A stretch of DNA of 64,000 nt from Sulfitobacter sp. F26169L (GTDB lineage: Bacteria > Pseudomonadota > Alphaproteobacteria > Rhodobacterales > Rhodobacteraceae): positions 1 through 64,000 of the forward strand of contig NZ_JAPMLP010000008.1 of NCBI RefSeq assembly GCF_026410285.1, given 5' to 3'. Below are positions 47,135 through 56,699 of this stretch, piece by piece. Numbering within the stretch: position 1 is the stretch's first letter; the number at the start of each line of letters is the position of its first letter. The translations under genes were made by a program, and so were the position numbers. Below the pieces are notes generated by a model. It was not told the origin of the DNA and did not search any database. It saw nothing but the letters and a program-made list of their open reading frames with translations.

Positions 47135-47415
47135 TCTGCGCAGTATCGCGGCAGGCAGTGAGAGCAATCTGTTAAGGGGAGGGGGCTAACGAAGCTTCAT
47201 AAACTCAACATCGTACGCTGCTGATCGGGGCCCTGATTTCAATCAGCCTCCATTCGCCAAGGCGCAGGCCCTTGATAACATTCTTTGGAATAAGCCCTAT
47301 CAAGGACAACGTTCCGGCGGTGCCGCAATTACTGTTATAACAGACTTAGTTAGCCGACGATCATTGAAGGGGGTCCCCCCATTGTTAAGTATCTCGCGAA
47401 CCGACGGAGTATATC

Positions 47416-48168
47416 ATGAAAAAAACAGCTGCCATCACATCATTCATTATCGCATCCATCTTCGGCACAGCTCAGGCGGAAACGCTGAACGTAGGCATGT
47501 CGGGGGGGTATTTCCCTTTTACCTTTGTGAAATTAGATGAACTTCAGGGTTTCGAAGTGGATTTCATTAATGCCATTGCTGCCGAAACTGGTGACGAAGT
47601 CAATTTCGTTACAATGTCGTTTTCCGGCCTTGTAGGTGCTCTTGAATCCGGCCGGATCGATACAATCGCGAACCAGATTACCATAACGCCAGAACGCGAG
47701 GCGAAGTTCGTCTTTTCGCAGCCTTACGTTTTTGACGGGGCGCAAGTGGTGGTCAAGGCGGGGAACGAGGACACAATCGCCAATGTCGAAGATTTAAGCG
47801 GTAAAACCGTGGCGGTGAACCTTGGGTCCAATTTCGAACAACTGCTGAACGAACTGCCCAACGCCGATCAAATCGAAATTCGTACTTATGAAAGCAACAT
47901 CGCGCAGGACACTGCTCTGGGTAGAGTTGATGCATTTGTCATGGATCGCGTGTCGTCGGCCCAGTTGATCGCGGAAAGCCCGCTGCCGCTGGCATTGGCG
48001 GGCAGACCTTTCAGTCAGATCAGAAATGCATTGCCATTTCAGGACAACGCCGAAGGCAATGCGCTACGCAACCGGATTGACGCCGCCATTACGACACTAA
48101 AAGAAAATGGGACCTTGACCGAAATCTCGGAAAAATGGTTCGCTACTGATATTACTGTTGCTGAGTAG
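47416..48168 (+). CDS. Polar amino acid ABC transporter substrate-binding protein
   Basis: A 250-residue family 3 binding protein. Signal peptide residues 1-22 (cleavage after 'GTAQA'), then 'LNVGMSGGYFPFTF' and 'GFEVDFINAIAAETG', the typical lobe start. 'RIDTIANQITITPEREAKFVFSQPY' is the ligand-site region. It is most like cystine/polar amino acid binders (FliY/TcyJ type); substrate is inferred. First gene of a three-gene operon. Confidence 0.92.
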   Translation: MKKTAAITSFIIASIFGTAQAETLNVGMSGGYFPFTFVKLDELQGFEVDFINAIAAETGDEVNFVTMSFSGLVGALESGRIDTIANQITITPEREAKFVFSQPYVFDGAQVVVKAGNEDTIANVEDLSGKTVAVNLGSNFEQLLNELPNADQIEIRTYESNIAQDTALGRVDAFVMDRVSSAQLIAESPLPLALAGRPFSQIRNALPFQDNAEGNALRNRIDAAITTLKENGTLTEISEKWFATDITVAE

Positions 48169-48173
48169 AAAAC

Positions 48174-48848
48174 ATGAGGGCACTCGATTTCGAATACATG
48201 TGGGATCTGGTGCCCATTTTGTTGGGGTACGTTCCGCTAACCCTGTTTATGGCTGTGGTTGGCATGGTTTTCGCGCTGGTACTGGCATCTATCATGGCGG
48301 TGGAGCGGGTGTTTCGCGTGCCGGTGCTGGATGTTTTCGTACGGCTTTTCATTAGCTTTTTCCGCGGTACGCCGCTGCTGGTTCAGTTGTTCCTATTCTA
48401 TTATGGCCTGCCGCAGGTGCTGTCGTTTCTGACAAACATAGACGGCGTGACCGCGACAATCATGGGGCTGACGCTTCATTTCTCTGCCTATATGGCGGAG
48501 AGCATTCGCGCCGCGATCCTTGGTGTCGACCGCAGTCAATGGGAAGCTTCCCAAGCTGTCGGCATGACACAGGTCCAGATGATGTCGCAGATCATCCTGC
48601 CGCAAGCGGCGCGCGTAGCGGCCCCGACGCTGGTCAATTACTTTATCGACATGATTAAGGGCACGTCGCTCGCTTTTACGCTTGGCGTTACGGAAATGAT
48701 GGGCGCAACGCAGAAGGAAGCCGCTGGCAGTTTCCTCTATTTCGAGGCTTTTCTCGTGGTTGCCGCGATTTACTGGATCATGGTCGAAGCGCTCGCCTTT
48801 GTGCAACGTAGGCTCGAAATCTACCTCAACAAGGCGCATGCAAGATGA
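48174..48848 (+). CDS. Polar amino acid ABC transporter permease
   Basis: A 224-residue HisM-type permease with about five membrane segments and the EAA-like loop 'EASQAVGMTQVQMMSQIILPQA'. Motifs 'FISFFRGTPLLVQLFLFYYG' and 'DMIKGTSLAFTLGVTEMMG' are standard for this group. One permease gene only, so it presumably works as a homodimer. It starts 5 nt after the binding protein gene and overlaps the ATPase gene by 4 nt. Confidence 0.93.
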   Translation: MRALDFEYMWDLVPILLGYVPLTLFMAVVGMVFALVLASIMAVERVFRVPVLDVFVRLFISFFRGTPLLVQLFLFYYGLPQVLSFLTNIDGVTATIMGLTLHFSAYMAESIRAAILGVDRSQWEASQAVGMTQVQMMSQIILPQAARVAAPTLVNYFIDMIKGTSLAFTLGVTEMMGATQKEAAGSFLYFEAFLVVAAIYWIMVEALAFVQRRLEIYLNKAHAR

Positions 48849-49591
48849 CATCAAACTCTGGCATCTCCGTGACCGGGCTTAGCAAGGCCTTCGGAAACAC
48901 TGCTGTCCTGAAGGACATTTCGCTCGAGATTGCGCCGGGCGAACGTGTCGTCGTGATCGGGCCATCAGGCACCGGAAAATCGACGTTGCTGCGCTGTCTG
49001 AATTTTCTCGACCGCCCTGATGAAGGCGTGATCCGCGTAGGCGATCTGACGGTAGACGCCAGCAGCGCGTCCCGCAACGACATCTTGGCGTTGCGAAGGC
49101 GAACCTCGTTTGTCTTCCAGAACTACGCGCTTTTCGCCAACAAAACGGCACGTGAGAACATCACTCAGCCGCTCATTACGGTTAAAAAACAGTCAAAAAC
49201 CGATGCCAATGCGCGTGCCGAAGCGATCCTAAGAGAAACCGGCCTCACCGAACGGGCCGATGCCTATCCGGCCGCTCTTTCAGGTGGGCAACAGCAGCGT
49301 GTAGGTATCGGTCGTGCCATGGCGCTGGACGCCGATCTGATGCTGTTCGACGAGCCGACTTCGGCACTCGATCCCGAATGGGTCGGAGAGGTTCTCGATC
49401 TGATGCGGCGGGTGGCCGAGAAACGCCAGACTATGTTGATAGTTACTCATGAAATGCAGTTCGCCCGCGAGATAGCGGATCGAATCCTGTTCATGACTGA
49501 TGGAAGAATTATCGAACAGGGCCCCCCGAAAGAGCTGCTCGAAAACCCGCAAGATACGCGCACGAAAGATTTTTTGCGCCGAGTTGTTTGA
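48845..49591 (+). CDS. Polar amino acid ABC transporter ATPase
   Basis: A 248-residue ATPase with Walker A GPSGTGKST, '[16 protein letters not shown]' as signature, Walker B 'LMLFDEPTSALDPE' and the switch 'IVTHEMQFAREIA'. It energises the transporter encoded by the two preceding genes. No second permease or regulator is adjacent. Confidence 0.94.
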   Translation: MTSNSGISVTGLSKAFGNTAVLKDISLEIAPGERVVVIGPSGTGKSTLLRCLNFLDRPDEGVIRVGDLTVDASSASRNDILALRRRTSFVFQNYALFANKTARENITQPLITVKKQSKTDANARAEAILRETGLTERADAYPAALSGGQQQRVGIGRAMALDADLMLFDEPTSALDPEWVGEVLDLMRRVAEKRQTMLIVTHEMQFAREIADRILFMTDGRIIEQGPPKELLENPQDTRTKDFLRRVV

Positions 49592-49772
49592 GCATTTTTC
49601 GTAAGGCAGAAAAAAATGCCTTAATGACGCGTTTCGAGGGTAGAAACCTGAAACACAGATATCCGACGAAATAATGAAAACCGCACCGCATCCTTACGAA
49701 GTTCGTCCGTTTCAGTTTCATAGTTCATCTCCTTTGTTGCGGTAATTGCTTTCAAAGGAGCGGGATCAAACC

Positions 49773-49904
49773 GTGACGGGGCCAGTTGGCAAGATTGTCG
49801 TAAGCCGGGACGCGGTGGCCAAGATTTACGGGCTGGAATTGCGTGGAGAGTTGGTGGCTATGCTAAACGCAGCAAGGCCCGCCGATGAGGCGGGCCTTGC
49901 TTAA
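49773..49904 (+). other. Short unrecognised frame ending in a hairpin
   Basis: A 43-codon frame from GTG 49773 (with AAAGGAG upstream) reads like the end of a real protein ('VVSRDAVAKIYGLELRGEL'). Its last codons coincide with the hairpin at 49872-49900. It could be a tiny protein or the remnant of a larger gene. No family was recognised. Confidence 0.3.
49872..49900 (+). terminator. Strong stem-loop
   Basis: A perfect 12-bp GC-rich stem (GCAAGGCCCGCC with 49889-49900) and 5-nt loop GATGA. The following sequence is TTAAAACG with no T-run. It may end transcription of the ABC operon 280 nt upstream or of the short frame it overlaps. Confidence 0.6.
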
Positions 49905-49922
49905 AACGAAAATTCGCTAAAG

Positions 49923-49957
49923 TTGGTTGCGGGAGCTCGATTTCAGAAATACTTGCC
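49923..49957 (+). repeat. Dispersed intergenic repeat, copy C
   Basis: Its left part (49923-49945) matches copy B at 40439 with one mismatch. Its right part (about 49939-49957) matches copy A at 18391-18410 with one mismatch, so it joins the two other copies. Confidence 0.6.
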
Positions 49958-50182
49958 TTTGCATTCCGCTCGGGCGATCGGCATTCTTTGCTCCTGATCA
50001 ACTTCACGTAGCGACGAAACGAGCCAAAAAATTGGTCTTTCAATCCATTAACTAAACAAAAGCAGGCATTGGTCGCGTATAGCATTCTACTGAACCTAAA
50101 TTCAGCAAGCAGAGTCACGAACGACTGGGAATCAAAAAGTCGGCCAGTTTTCGTAGATCAGCATTCATAATGAGCACAAAAA

Positions 50183-51256
50183 TCATTGGCTGGGGAACAG
50201 GTCAGGCTTTCCGTCAACGGGTAATTCTAACTGAAAAATAGTCTTGTTCGCATCTGATATCACATCAATTTTGCCGGAGTGTGCCTTTACGATTTCATGA
50301 GCGATATAAAGCCCCAAGCCCAACCCTTGGAGTGAGTCGCTTTGGGCAGACCGTTTAAACGGTTCGAAGATGCGTGAGATTGTCTGTTCGGGGATCACCT
50401 TCCCGGAATTGGCTACCGACATCACAAAGACATTATCGTGCGCATCCGTATCAACTAATATTGGCTTGTTCCTTGATCCATGTGTCACAGCATTGGCCAC
50501 AAGATTTGACAAAACCTGTTCCAACCGCGCAGCGTCACAAGTCAGAACGCCCTTGAACTTGAACGAGGTCATGATCTTCCGTTCGGGGTGTGCGAGACGT
50601 ATTTCGTCAACGACTTGCTCAAATCGATCGTTGATATCTGTAATTGGGGCTAAATCGACTGGGATACCACTGCCTAAACGGGCTCGCGCGAAATCCATCG
50701 TGGTATCGATCAGTTTGGCCATCCGGTCTGCACTGTCGTCAATCGCTGCAAACATTGCGGCAATTTCTTTGTCGTGGGGTTGGCGTGACGCAATTCTGAC
50801 AGCTGATCCAATCGCAGCCAATGGATTGCGCAGATCATGTCCGAGTATGGCAATGAACTGTTCACGCAAAATGGCTTCATCTTCGGACGACTTCAAAGCA
50901 AGAGAGCGTGCTTTGTCGTCTGTCACATCACGGGCAGAGCATACAAAAATATCCCCTTCGGGGACAGCAACCCACGACAGCCAACGGTAGGATCCGTCTT
51001 TGCAACGATACCGATTTTCAAAATGCAATGCAGACTGGCCTGATTTCATTGATATGAACAGTTTTTGCGTGCGTTCCATATCTTCGGGATGAAGGAAATC
51101 CGTGAAGACCATCGTTTTGATTTCCGTTTTGGACCACCCCAGCACCTTTTGCCACGCAGGGTTCGTTTCGACAAAAACCCCGGCTTGATCGACAATGCCG
51201 ATCATATCTGGTGAAACCTTCCAGGTCAGGCTGTGCGTGTCCGCATGGGTTGTCAT
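50183..51256 (-). CDS. Orphan PAS-domain sensor histidine kinase
   Basis: A 357-residue kinase without membrane segments. A PAS domain with PAC motif covers about 10-115 ('IGIVDQAGVFVETNPAW', 'YRCKDGSYRWLSW'). The HisKA phospho-acceptor is His140 in 'ILGHDLRNPLAAI', and the HATPase region has 'LSNLVANAVTHG' and 'GLGLGLYIAHEIVKAH'. No response regulator gene is adjacent, so the partner is elsewhere. Signal unknown. Confidence 0.9.
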   Translation of the reverse strand: MTTHADTHSLTWKVSPDMIGIVDQAGVFVETNPAWQKVLGWSKTEIKTMVFTDFLHPEDMERTQKLFISMKSGQSALHFENRYRCKDGSYRWLSWVAVPEGDIFVCSARDVTDDKARSLALKSSEDEAILREQFIAILGHDLRNPLAAIGSAVRIASRQPHDKEIAAMFAAIDDSADRMAKLIDTTMDFARARLGSGIPVDLAPITDINDRFEQVVDEIRLAHPERKIMTSFKFKGVLTCDAARLEQVLSNLVANAVTHGSRNKPILVDTDAHDNVFVMSVANSGKVIPEQTISRIFEPFKRSAQSDSLQGLGLGLYIAHEIVKAHSGKIDVISDANKTIFQLELPVDGKPDLFPSQ

Positions 51257-51600
51257 TCAATCACCGCAGTAAGAAGTAGTTGGAATAGAATAGCTAAGCC
51301 TATCTCTCATCATTCGCGGGTTTTTGCCTGCAGAATTTCTGTCAGTGCCGAGAAGCCTTGGCCAGACCATTGATGAAAATGGCGGTCTTTGCAAGTTCCG
51401 CCCCGTCCCCATAGCGTGCCCAGCCGCTTCGTCTCTGCTTTGGCGGATCACCACGGCTCGACTACACAGGTATTTACGCGCGCCCCCCAAATTTTAAGCC
51501 TTAGAGCGCAGCAGGATTCAAACCGATTGCTTTTGAAATCGGACGCGGCGCGCGCAGTTGGTCATACATTTTTGCGTAAACACGCAGTTTCGCAATCAGA
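51257..51600. other. Gene-free stretch
   Basis: No gene recognised. A segment near 51511-51525 looks like the T-arm of a tRNA but lacks an acceptor stem and anticodon arm. Confidence 0.45.
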
Positions 51601-53658
51601 TCAAGATGCGTCTCTCGCCCAATAGCGCAATCCTTCGCACATTTTCAGAAAACCGGCGACGTTATCATTGTTTAACTTTAAGATGCCATCATCTAATTTT
51701 CCCGCTACCCCCACTGCTTCGAAAAGTGGCGTGCTGGCGTCTGTCCAAGCAATAAACTTCGCATGGGCAAATGCGTCACTGACAAAATCCTGTGCCGGCT
51801 TGTTTCGGGCCAATTCCTCGCCCGCATTGGCAGAGAAAATCAGTGCCACTGCATCGAATAGAACAGACGGGCCACCGTCGATTGTTTCGTCGGCAGCTTT
51901 CATGGTGCCATCGGACAGCTTAACGCCCGCGATGTGCGGCGCGATGATCGCAACCTTTGCGCCCGCGTCGGTAAAAGTTGTCTCAATCTTGTTAACCAAA
52001 TTCGCATCCGCCCCATCCGTCAGGAACAAGCCCAATTTGCGACCTGCAAAGCTGTCCGGACCGTTCTTGAGAATACTTAATGCATCAGAAGCAGGCAGAT
52101 CCGTGATCGGTTTGCGCGCAGGTTTCGCGGCGTCCGGCATATCGGTATAGCCAAGACCTTTGGCCACGGCGTTGGCCAGATCATCATGCACATTCATCAG
52201 ATGGCTCAGCATCCGCAATCTGATGTGTTCATGTTCGCATTTGGACAACTCAAACGTATAAGCGGCGGCGATGTGGTTCTGCTCTGTCTTTGTTTGGCTG
52301 ACGTAGAATTGCCGCGCCTGACTGTAGTGATCGGCAAAGGTTTCTGACCGCGTGCGCTGCTTGTCGCCCTGCACCCTTTCGGAATAACTGGTGAACCCGA
52401 TTTCGGGATTTTCACGCGGTCCACCATCGTCGCCCCAACTGTTGGGCTCATAATTGGCGCGCCCTTTGGGGTTGTGCATGGCCATGTGACCATCCTGTTG
52501 AAAATGGTTCATCGGACATTTGGGCGCATTGATCGGAATGTGGGTAAAGTTCGGCCCGCCAAGCCGTTTGGTCTGTGTATCCAGGTAGGAAAAATTGCGC
52601 CCCTGCAAAAGCGGATCGTTAGTGAAGTCGATCCCACGCACAATGTTTTGCGTGCAAAACGCCACCTGTTCGGTTTCTGCAAAAAAATTATCTACAGTGT
52701 TATCGAGCGTCATGGTGCCAATGATTTGCACAGGCACCTGTTCTTCGGGAATCAATTTCGTTGGATCAAGGATATCGAATTCAAATTCATCGGCGAAATC
52801 ATCATCAAAGACCTGAATACCCAGATCCCACTGCGGGTAATCGCCGGAATCAATCGCGGCCCACATGTCACGCCGGTGAAAATCGGGGTCCGCGCCATTG
52901 ATCTTTAGCGCTTCGTTCCAGACTACCGATTGCAGCCCCTGTTTGGGCTTCCAGTGGAATTTGACAAAGTGCGATTTGTCATCGGCATTGACCAATCGGA
53001 AGGTGTGAACGCCAAACCCTTCCATGAAACGCAAGGAGCGCGGGATCGCGCGATCGGACATAGTCCATAGTGTTGTATGAATGGATTCAGGTGTCAGCGA
53101 TATAAAATCCCAAAAGTTGTCATGCGCGCTTTGCGCCTGTGGGAAGTTACGGTCGGGGGCGGGTTTGACCGAATGGACCAGATCGGGAAACTTTATCGCG
53201 TCCTGAATGAAGAACACGGGGATATTGTTGCCGACGAGATCCCAATTGCCCTCACCTGTGTAAAACTTGACCGCAAAGCCGCGAACATCGCGCGCCACAT
53301 CAAATGATCCCTTGCTACCGGCGACTGTCGAAAACCGAGCGAAAAGGGGCGTTTTCTCGCCCTCGCGCTGAAAAATGTCTGCGCAGGAAAGCTCCGGGAT
53401 CGCCTTTGTCAATTCAAAGTGGCCATGAACGCCATAGCCACGCGCATGGACGACGCGTTCTGGAATCCGCTCATGGTCGAAATGAAAAATCTTTTCCCGC
53501 ATGATATGGTCTTCCATTAGCACAGGTCCGCGTGACCCCGCCGTGAGAGAATTCTGATCATCCGCAATCGGGCCGCCCTGCGCGGTTGTCATTGTCTCAT
53601 CGCGCTGGTCGGCTTGTTGGTGCGTCGCACCGCCCTTGTCCATCTTTGGCTCTGTCAT
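51601..53658 (-). CDS. katE: Large-subunit monofunctional catalase (HPII type)
   Basis: A 685-residue haem catalase decomposing hydrogen peroxide. The catalytic His71 lies in '[12 protein letters not shown]', followed by '[24 protein letters not shown]'. The haem-ligand Tyr is in '[14 protein letters not shown]'. The C-terminal about 150 residues form a DJ-1/PfpI-like flavodoxin domain ('[16 protein letters not shown]'), as in E. coli HPII. GGGAGATG precedes ATG 53658. It is 51 nt downstream of the PLP decarboxylase gene on the same strand and might be co-transcribed. Confidence 0.95.
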   Translation of the reverse strand: MTEPKMDKGGATHQQADQRDETMTTAQGGPIADDQNSLTAGSRGPVLMEDHIMREKIFHFDHERIPERVVHARGYGVHGHFELTKAIPELSCADIFQREGEKTPLFARFSTVAGSKGSFDVARDVRGFAVKFYTGEGNWDLVGNNIPVFFIQDAIKFPDLVHSVKPAPDRNFPQAQSAHDNFWDFISLTPESIHTTLWTMSDRAIPRSLRFMEGFGVHTFRLVNADDKSHFVKFHWKPKQGLQSVVWNEALKINGADPDFHRRDMWAAIDSGDYPQWDLGIQVFDDDFADEFEFDILDPTKLIPEEQVPVQIIGTMTLDNTVDNFFAETEQVAFCTQNIVRGIDFTNDPLLQGRNFSYLDTQTKRLGGPNFTHIPINAPKCPMNHFQQDGHMAMHNPKGRANYEPNSWGDDGGPRENPEIGFTSYSERVQGDKQRTRSETFADHYSQARQFYVSQTKTEQNHIAAAYTFELSKCEHEHIRLRMLSHLMNVHDDLANAVAKGLGYTDMPDAAKPARKPITDLPASDALSILKNGPDSFAGRKLGLFLTDGADANLVNKIETTFTDAGAKVAIIAPHIAGVKLSDGTMKAADETIDGGPSVLFDAVALIFSANAGEELARNKPAQDFVSDAFAHAKFIAWTDASTPLFEAVGVAGKLDDGILKLNNDNVAGFLKMCEGLRYWARDAS

Positions 53659-53709
53659 GGTTTCATCTCCCTAATATATGCAGCGCCAATCGCGCCTTTT
53701 GTTGTCGCG

Positions 53710-55140
53710 TTAGTCAGTGTCGATTGCGTCAAGCGTTGCTGTGCCATCCCGTTGCAGAAACACGTTTTTCGCTAAAGGAAACTGGTGTGAGCGGCTTTCC
53801 AAGAAATGCATGAGGTAGCCAGCCGTGTTCGGAAATACCATGATATCACCCGGTCGCACACCAGCGGGGAACACCATCTTGCGCCGCGTCAGCCATTCGC
53901 TTTCGGTGCAATAGGTTCCAGCAAGATACCCTTCGACCGGATCACCGCGCGGCTCGGGACCGGGGACCATCAATGGGTCCAATGCAAATTCGCTAAAGCC
54001 GGATCGTGATTGAGTGCGGTTCATCTGCACCCCGATCACTGGCACGCCGGCGCTGTCGGTCTTGCAGAACGCTACGCGCGCGAGCGTCATTCCGCAGCCG
54101 TCCAGCACCGAGCGACCCGGTTCGCAGCGCAAGGATACTTTTGCATCGCGCAGTCGGTTCGCAATGGTCTTGCCTCCGTCGGTTGCATTCAGGATTTCGC
54201 GCATCCAATCCGTCTGAACCACTCCTTGGGCCACCGGATAGCTGTCGATTGACCCTTTTGCACCATCAGGGTCGACAGTCCGTCCCAGTCCGACATTGTG
54301 CTGCGTGATGGGTTCACGCGTACCGCCCAGTGCAGCATCCAGCTCGGACTTCCATGTGTCCCATTGAGCTGGATCATCGAGGTAGTTCATCGGGATACCG
54401 CCCCCGATATCCAAAAAGAAGTCGCGCTGTATGCTATGGCGAAGCGCGGTAATAACCGGCAGGGTCTGGGCAATGGCTGCGATACGATCCGCACTGCTGT
54501 AGCCGTTCAAATGGAAGTGCAAGCCATCCAGCGTGATCTGTGGCGTTTGCGACAAACGCGTTGCAATGTCTGGTATCTTCCTCAGTGGAAGACCAAACCG
54601 AGAATAAAGTGGCTGCCCCTCGCGTTCAAAACCGTTCAACCGCAGACCGACTGACACCGGCCTGTCCTGATACTGAACGACCTCTTCCAGCAGCGTGATT
54701 TCATCCAGATTATCGAGGATGATCGTCACCCCGTTGGCCACACACAAAGACATCAAGTCCTGGTCTTTGACAGCCGCAGTGCAGACGATCCGGTCGCCGG
54801 GCAAGCCGCGGTCCAGACACTGAACAACTTCTGCATGGCTGGCTGTATCTATGCCAATGTTTATGTCCCGCGCTGCATCGACGTAGGTCAGGCATTTGTT
54901 GGCTTTGCGGGCAAACATCGGAAGAAAAGGCAGATCAAATTCACCCACGCAGCCGATTAAATCAGCGATATTCCCTCGAAATGGCGCATCAGACTGTATG
55001 TTCAGCGGCGCGCCATGCTTGTCGAGCAGATCGTGAACAAGTTTCGGCTCCTCAAGAAGCGTCACCATCCAGTTCTCCAGCCGGGCGCGCAATGGTACGA
55101 TGCCACGACAGGGCTCATAAACAGATACTTGTGTCTTCAT
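53710..55140 (-). CDS. PLP-dependent decarboxylase, alanine-racemase fold (SbnH/Y4yA-like)
   Basis: A 476-residue fold-type III decarboxylase of the diaminopimelate/ornithine decarboxylase superfamily. The PLP lysine is Lys79 in 'FARKANKC'. 'LDIGGGIP' and 'CEPGRSVLDG' bind the cofactor phosphate, and Cys in 'GTYCTESEW' is in the place of the family's second active-site Cys. It resembles siderophore decarboxylases such as SbnH and the rhizobial Y4yA group (from memory). ATG 55140 overlaps the preceding stop by 4 nt; a longer frame to 55200 lies inside the upstream gene. Substrate unknown. Confidence 0.82.
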   Translation of the reverse strand: MKTQVSVYEPCRGIVPLRARLENWMVTLLEEPKLVHDLLDKHGAPLNIQSDAPFRGNIADLIGCVGEFDLPFLPMFARKANKCLTYVDAARDINIGIDTASHAEVVQCLDRGLPGDRIVCTAAVKDQDLMSLCVANGVTIILDNLDEITLLEEVVQYQDRPVSVGLRLNGFEREGQPLYSRFGLPLRKIPDIATRLSQTPQITLDGLHFHLNGYSSADRIAAIAQTLPVITALRHSIQRDFFLDIGGGIPMNYLDDPAQWDTWKSELDAALGGTREPITQHNVGLGRTVDPDGAKGSIDSYPVAQGVVQTDWMREILNATDGGKTIANRLRDAKVSLRCEPGRSVLDGCGMTLARVAFCKTDSAGVPVIGVQMNRTQSRSGFSEFALDPLMVPGPEPRGDPVEGYLAGTYCTESEWLTRRKMVFPAGVRPGDIMVFPNTAGYLMHFLESRSHQFPLAKNVFLQRDGTATLDAIDTD

Positions 55141-56699
55141 GTGGCTGCCTCCAATCCCGTATTCTGCGCTGCCGTTGAACGCAGAACTTGTTTCGCCCAT
55201 CTTTCGGGCAAGTCATGAAGCAGGCGCGACAAGGTATCATTACCCAGAACGCAGCCTTCAGTAGCACGCCCGATGATCGACAGGCCTGCTGTCACACCAT
55301 TATTGCATAATGATTGCCCATCAGCGTTGATCCGTAGCCCACCTAACGCACCGACCGATACATGCCCGTCGCGAAGTAATCCGGCGAGCGGCTCGGACAA
55401 GGCAGCGGCGCCAGCTGACGGGATCGTTGCATCGATTATGACATCCGCGTTTGGTGGGTTGGTCAGGTGATCAAAGCTGATCAAACCTGCCTCTTCAAGA
55501 CAGATCAACTTGCCCACGTTTTGCGCTGGCGGTCCAAAGGCAAGCCGCTCCATCTCGGCGGCGACCTCAAGAAACAGCGCAGCATCGTGCTGACAAAGCT
55601 CTCTATAGCTAATCCAGCGAATGAGCTGAGGATAGCATCGCCGCCACGTCTCGGCCAAGGCCCAACCTATGTCCGGCGCTATTCGTCCCGAAGCAATATC
55701 ATACCCCAGCCGTAACGCGTCGCGACACCTGTGCGCATCAAACGGGGTTGCGGTCCAATCATCGAAAAATTCCCTTGCCGCACCGCCAGATGCACCCTGC
55801 AGTTTATCCGCAATAGAAAGCAACTTGGTCCAGATATGTTCACTGAATAGGTCAACGCGTGGATCGCCCAGCACCATCTGGAATCCATCCAACTGTTCCG
55901 TCCAGAATTCAACATCGCGCGGCGGTGTAAATTGGGTCTGCGAAACCTTGGCACGCATAGGTCGACCAGAGCGACTGAATGGGGCGATCAGCGCTGGTTC
56001 CTGCCCCGACGGCTGATAGGAATGACCTTTGTCAATTTCAGTGAAGACCCCCCCGCGACCTTCGGTTAGCGCCAACATCATGTCGATAAATGTAAGCGCG
56101 AACCCCCTGCAAGCAACGATTGCGCCCGCTCTCACTGAGGCAGGTGTTAAAGTTTTGCTAATCGGATAAGGCGACGAAACGGTTATAGCGCTATCGGCGC
56201 TATTTTCACGCAACCAATCCTGATGCCCCGTCGAGACCAACACTTCATCAACAACAATACCGCTCGGCGTAACGATCCAGCCATCCTGCTTTTGCCTCAG
56301 ACTGGTAACGGAGGTCGTATGAAGCGTGAGATTGATGTTCGCGGGCGCGTTCTCGACCACTTTCTTAAAGCACCAGCCAAGATATGCACCAACATTTGAT
56401 CGGGGCACGTAATCGTCAGCCGCGACGCTTGAACCGTTGCTGTGTGACCACTTCAAAAAATCCGGCCCCCGTCCGTCCGTCCACGCATCAATCATGCGCG
56501 CTGGGAAATTCATCAGCAAAATATCAGGCTGCGATGGATCGTAAATCGGCCCTGCGCCCGGATGTGGCGAGGCTTCGAAAATGTGGAGATCAATCTGTGA
56601 CGCCGGATTATTTCGCCCCACTTGGCTCAGGCTGTCCAACGCATAGAGCCCCTTGGGCCCGCAGCCGATTATGGCGATGGTTTTACGTTTCCCAGTCAC
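55137..56699 (-). CDS. FAD/NAD(P)-binding protein (COG4529-like)
   Basis: A 520-residue flavoprotein candidate. The N-terminal dinucleotide motif is 'IAIIGCGPKGLYALDSL'. It is followed by 'FEASPHPGAGPIYDPSQPDILLMNFPARMI', a pattern typical of the COG4529/FAD_NAD_binding_9 group related to N-hydroxylating monooxygenases. A second Rossmann-like part is less clear. GTG start, sharing 4 nt with the SbnA-like gene. In this operon it could oxidise an amino acid intermediate; that is inference, and no substrate is known for the family. Confidence 0.75.
   Translation of the reverse strand: MTGKRKTIAIIGCGPKGLYALDSLSQVGRNNPASQIDLHIFEASPHPGAGPIYDPSQPDILLMNFPARMIDAWTDGRGPDFLKWSHSNGSSVAADDYVPRSNVGAYLGWCFKKVVENAPANINLTLHTTSVTSLRQKQDGWIVTPSGIVVDEVLVSTGHQDWLRENSADSAITVSSPYPISKTLTPASVRAGAIVACRGFALTFIDMMLALTEGRGGVFTEIDKGHSYQPSGQEPALIAPFSRSGRPMRAKVSQTQFTPPRDVEFWTEQLDGFQMVLGDPRVDLFSEHIWTKLLSIADKLQGASGGAAREFFDDWTATPFDAHRCRDALRLGYDIASGRIAPDIGWALAETWRRCYPQLIRWISYRELCQHDAALFLEVAAEMERLAFGPPAQNVGKLICLEEAGLISFDHLTNPPNADVIIDATIPSAGAAALSEPLAGLLRDGHVSVGALGGLRINADGQSLCNNGVTAGLSIIGRATEGCVLGNDTLSRLLHDLPERWAKQVLRSTAAQNTGLEAAT

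Noticed and set aside
49602..49623. TAAGGCA/TGCCTTA inverted repeat after the amino acid ABC operon
   Set aside because: Stem is short with an A-rich loop and no T-tract; weak as terminator compared with the hairpin at 49872.
51511..51525. tRNA T-arm-like sequence (GCAGGATTCAAACC)
   Set aside because: No acceptor stem, anticodon arm or D-arm could be built around it.
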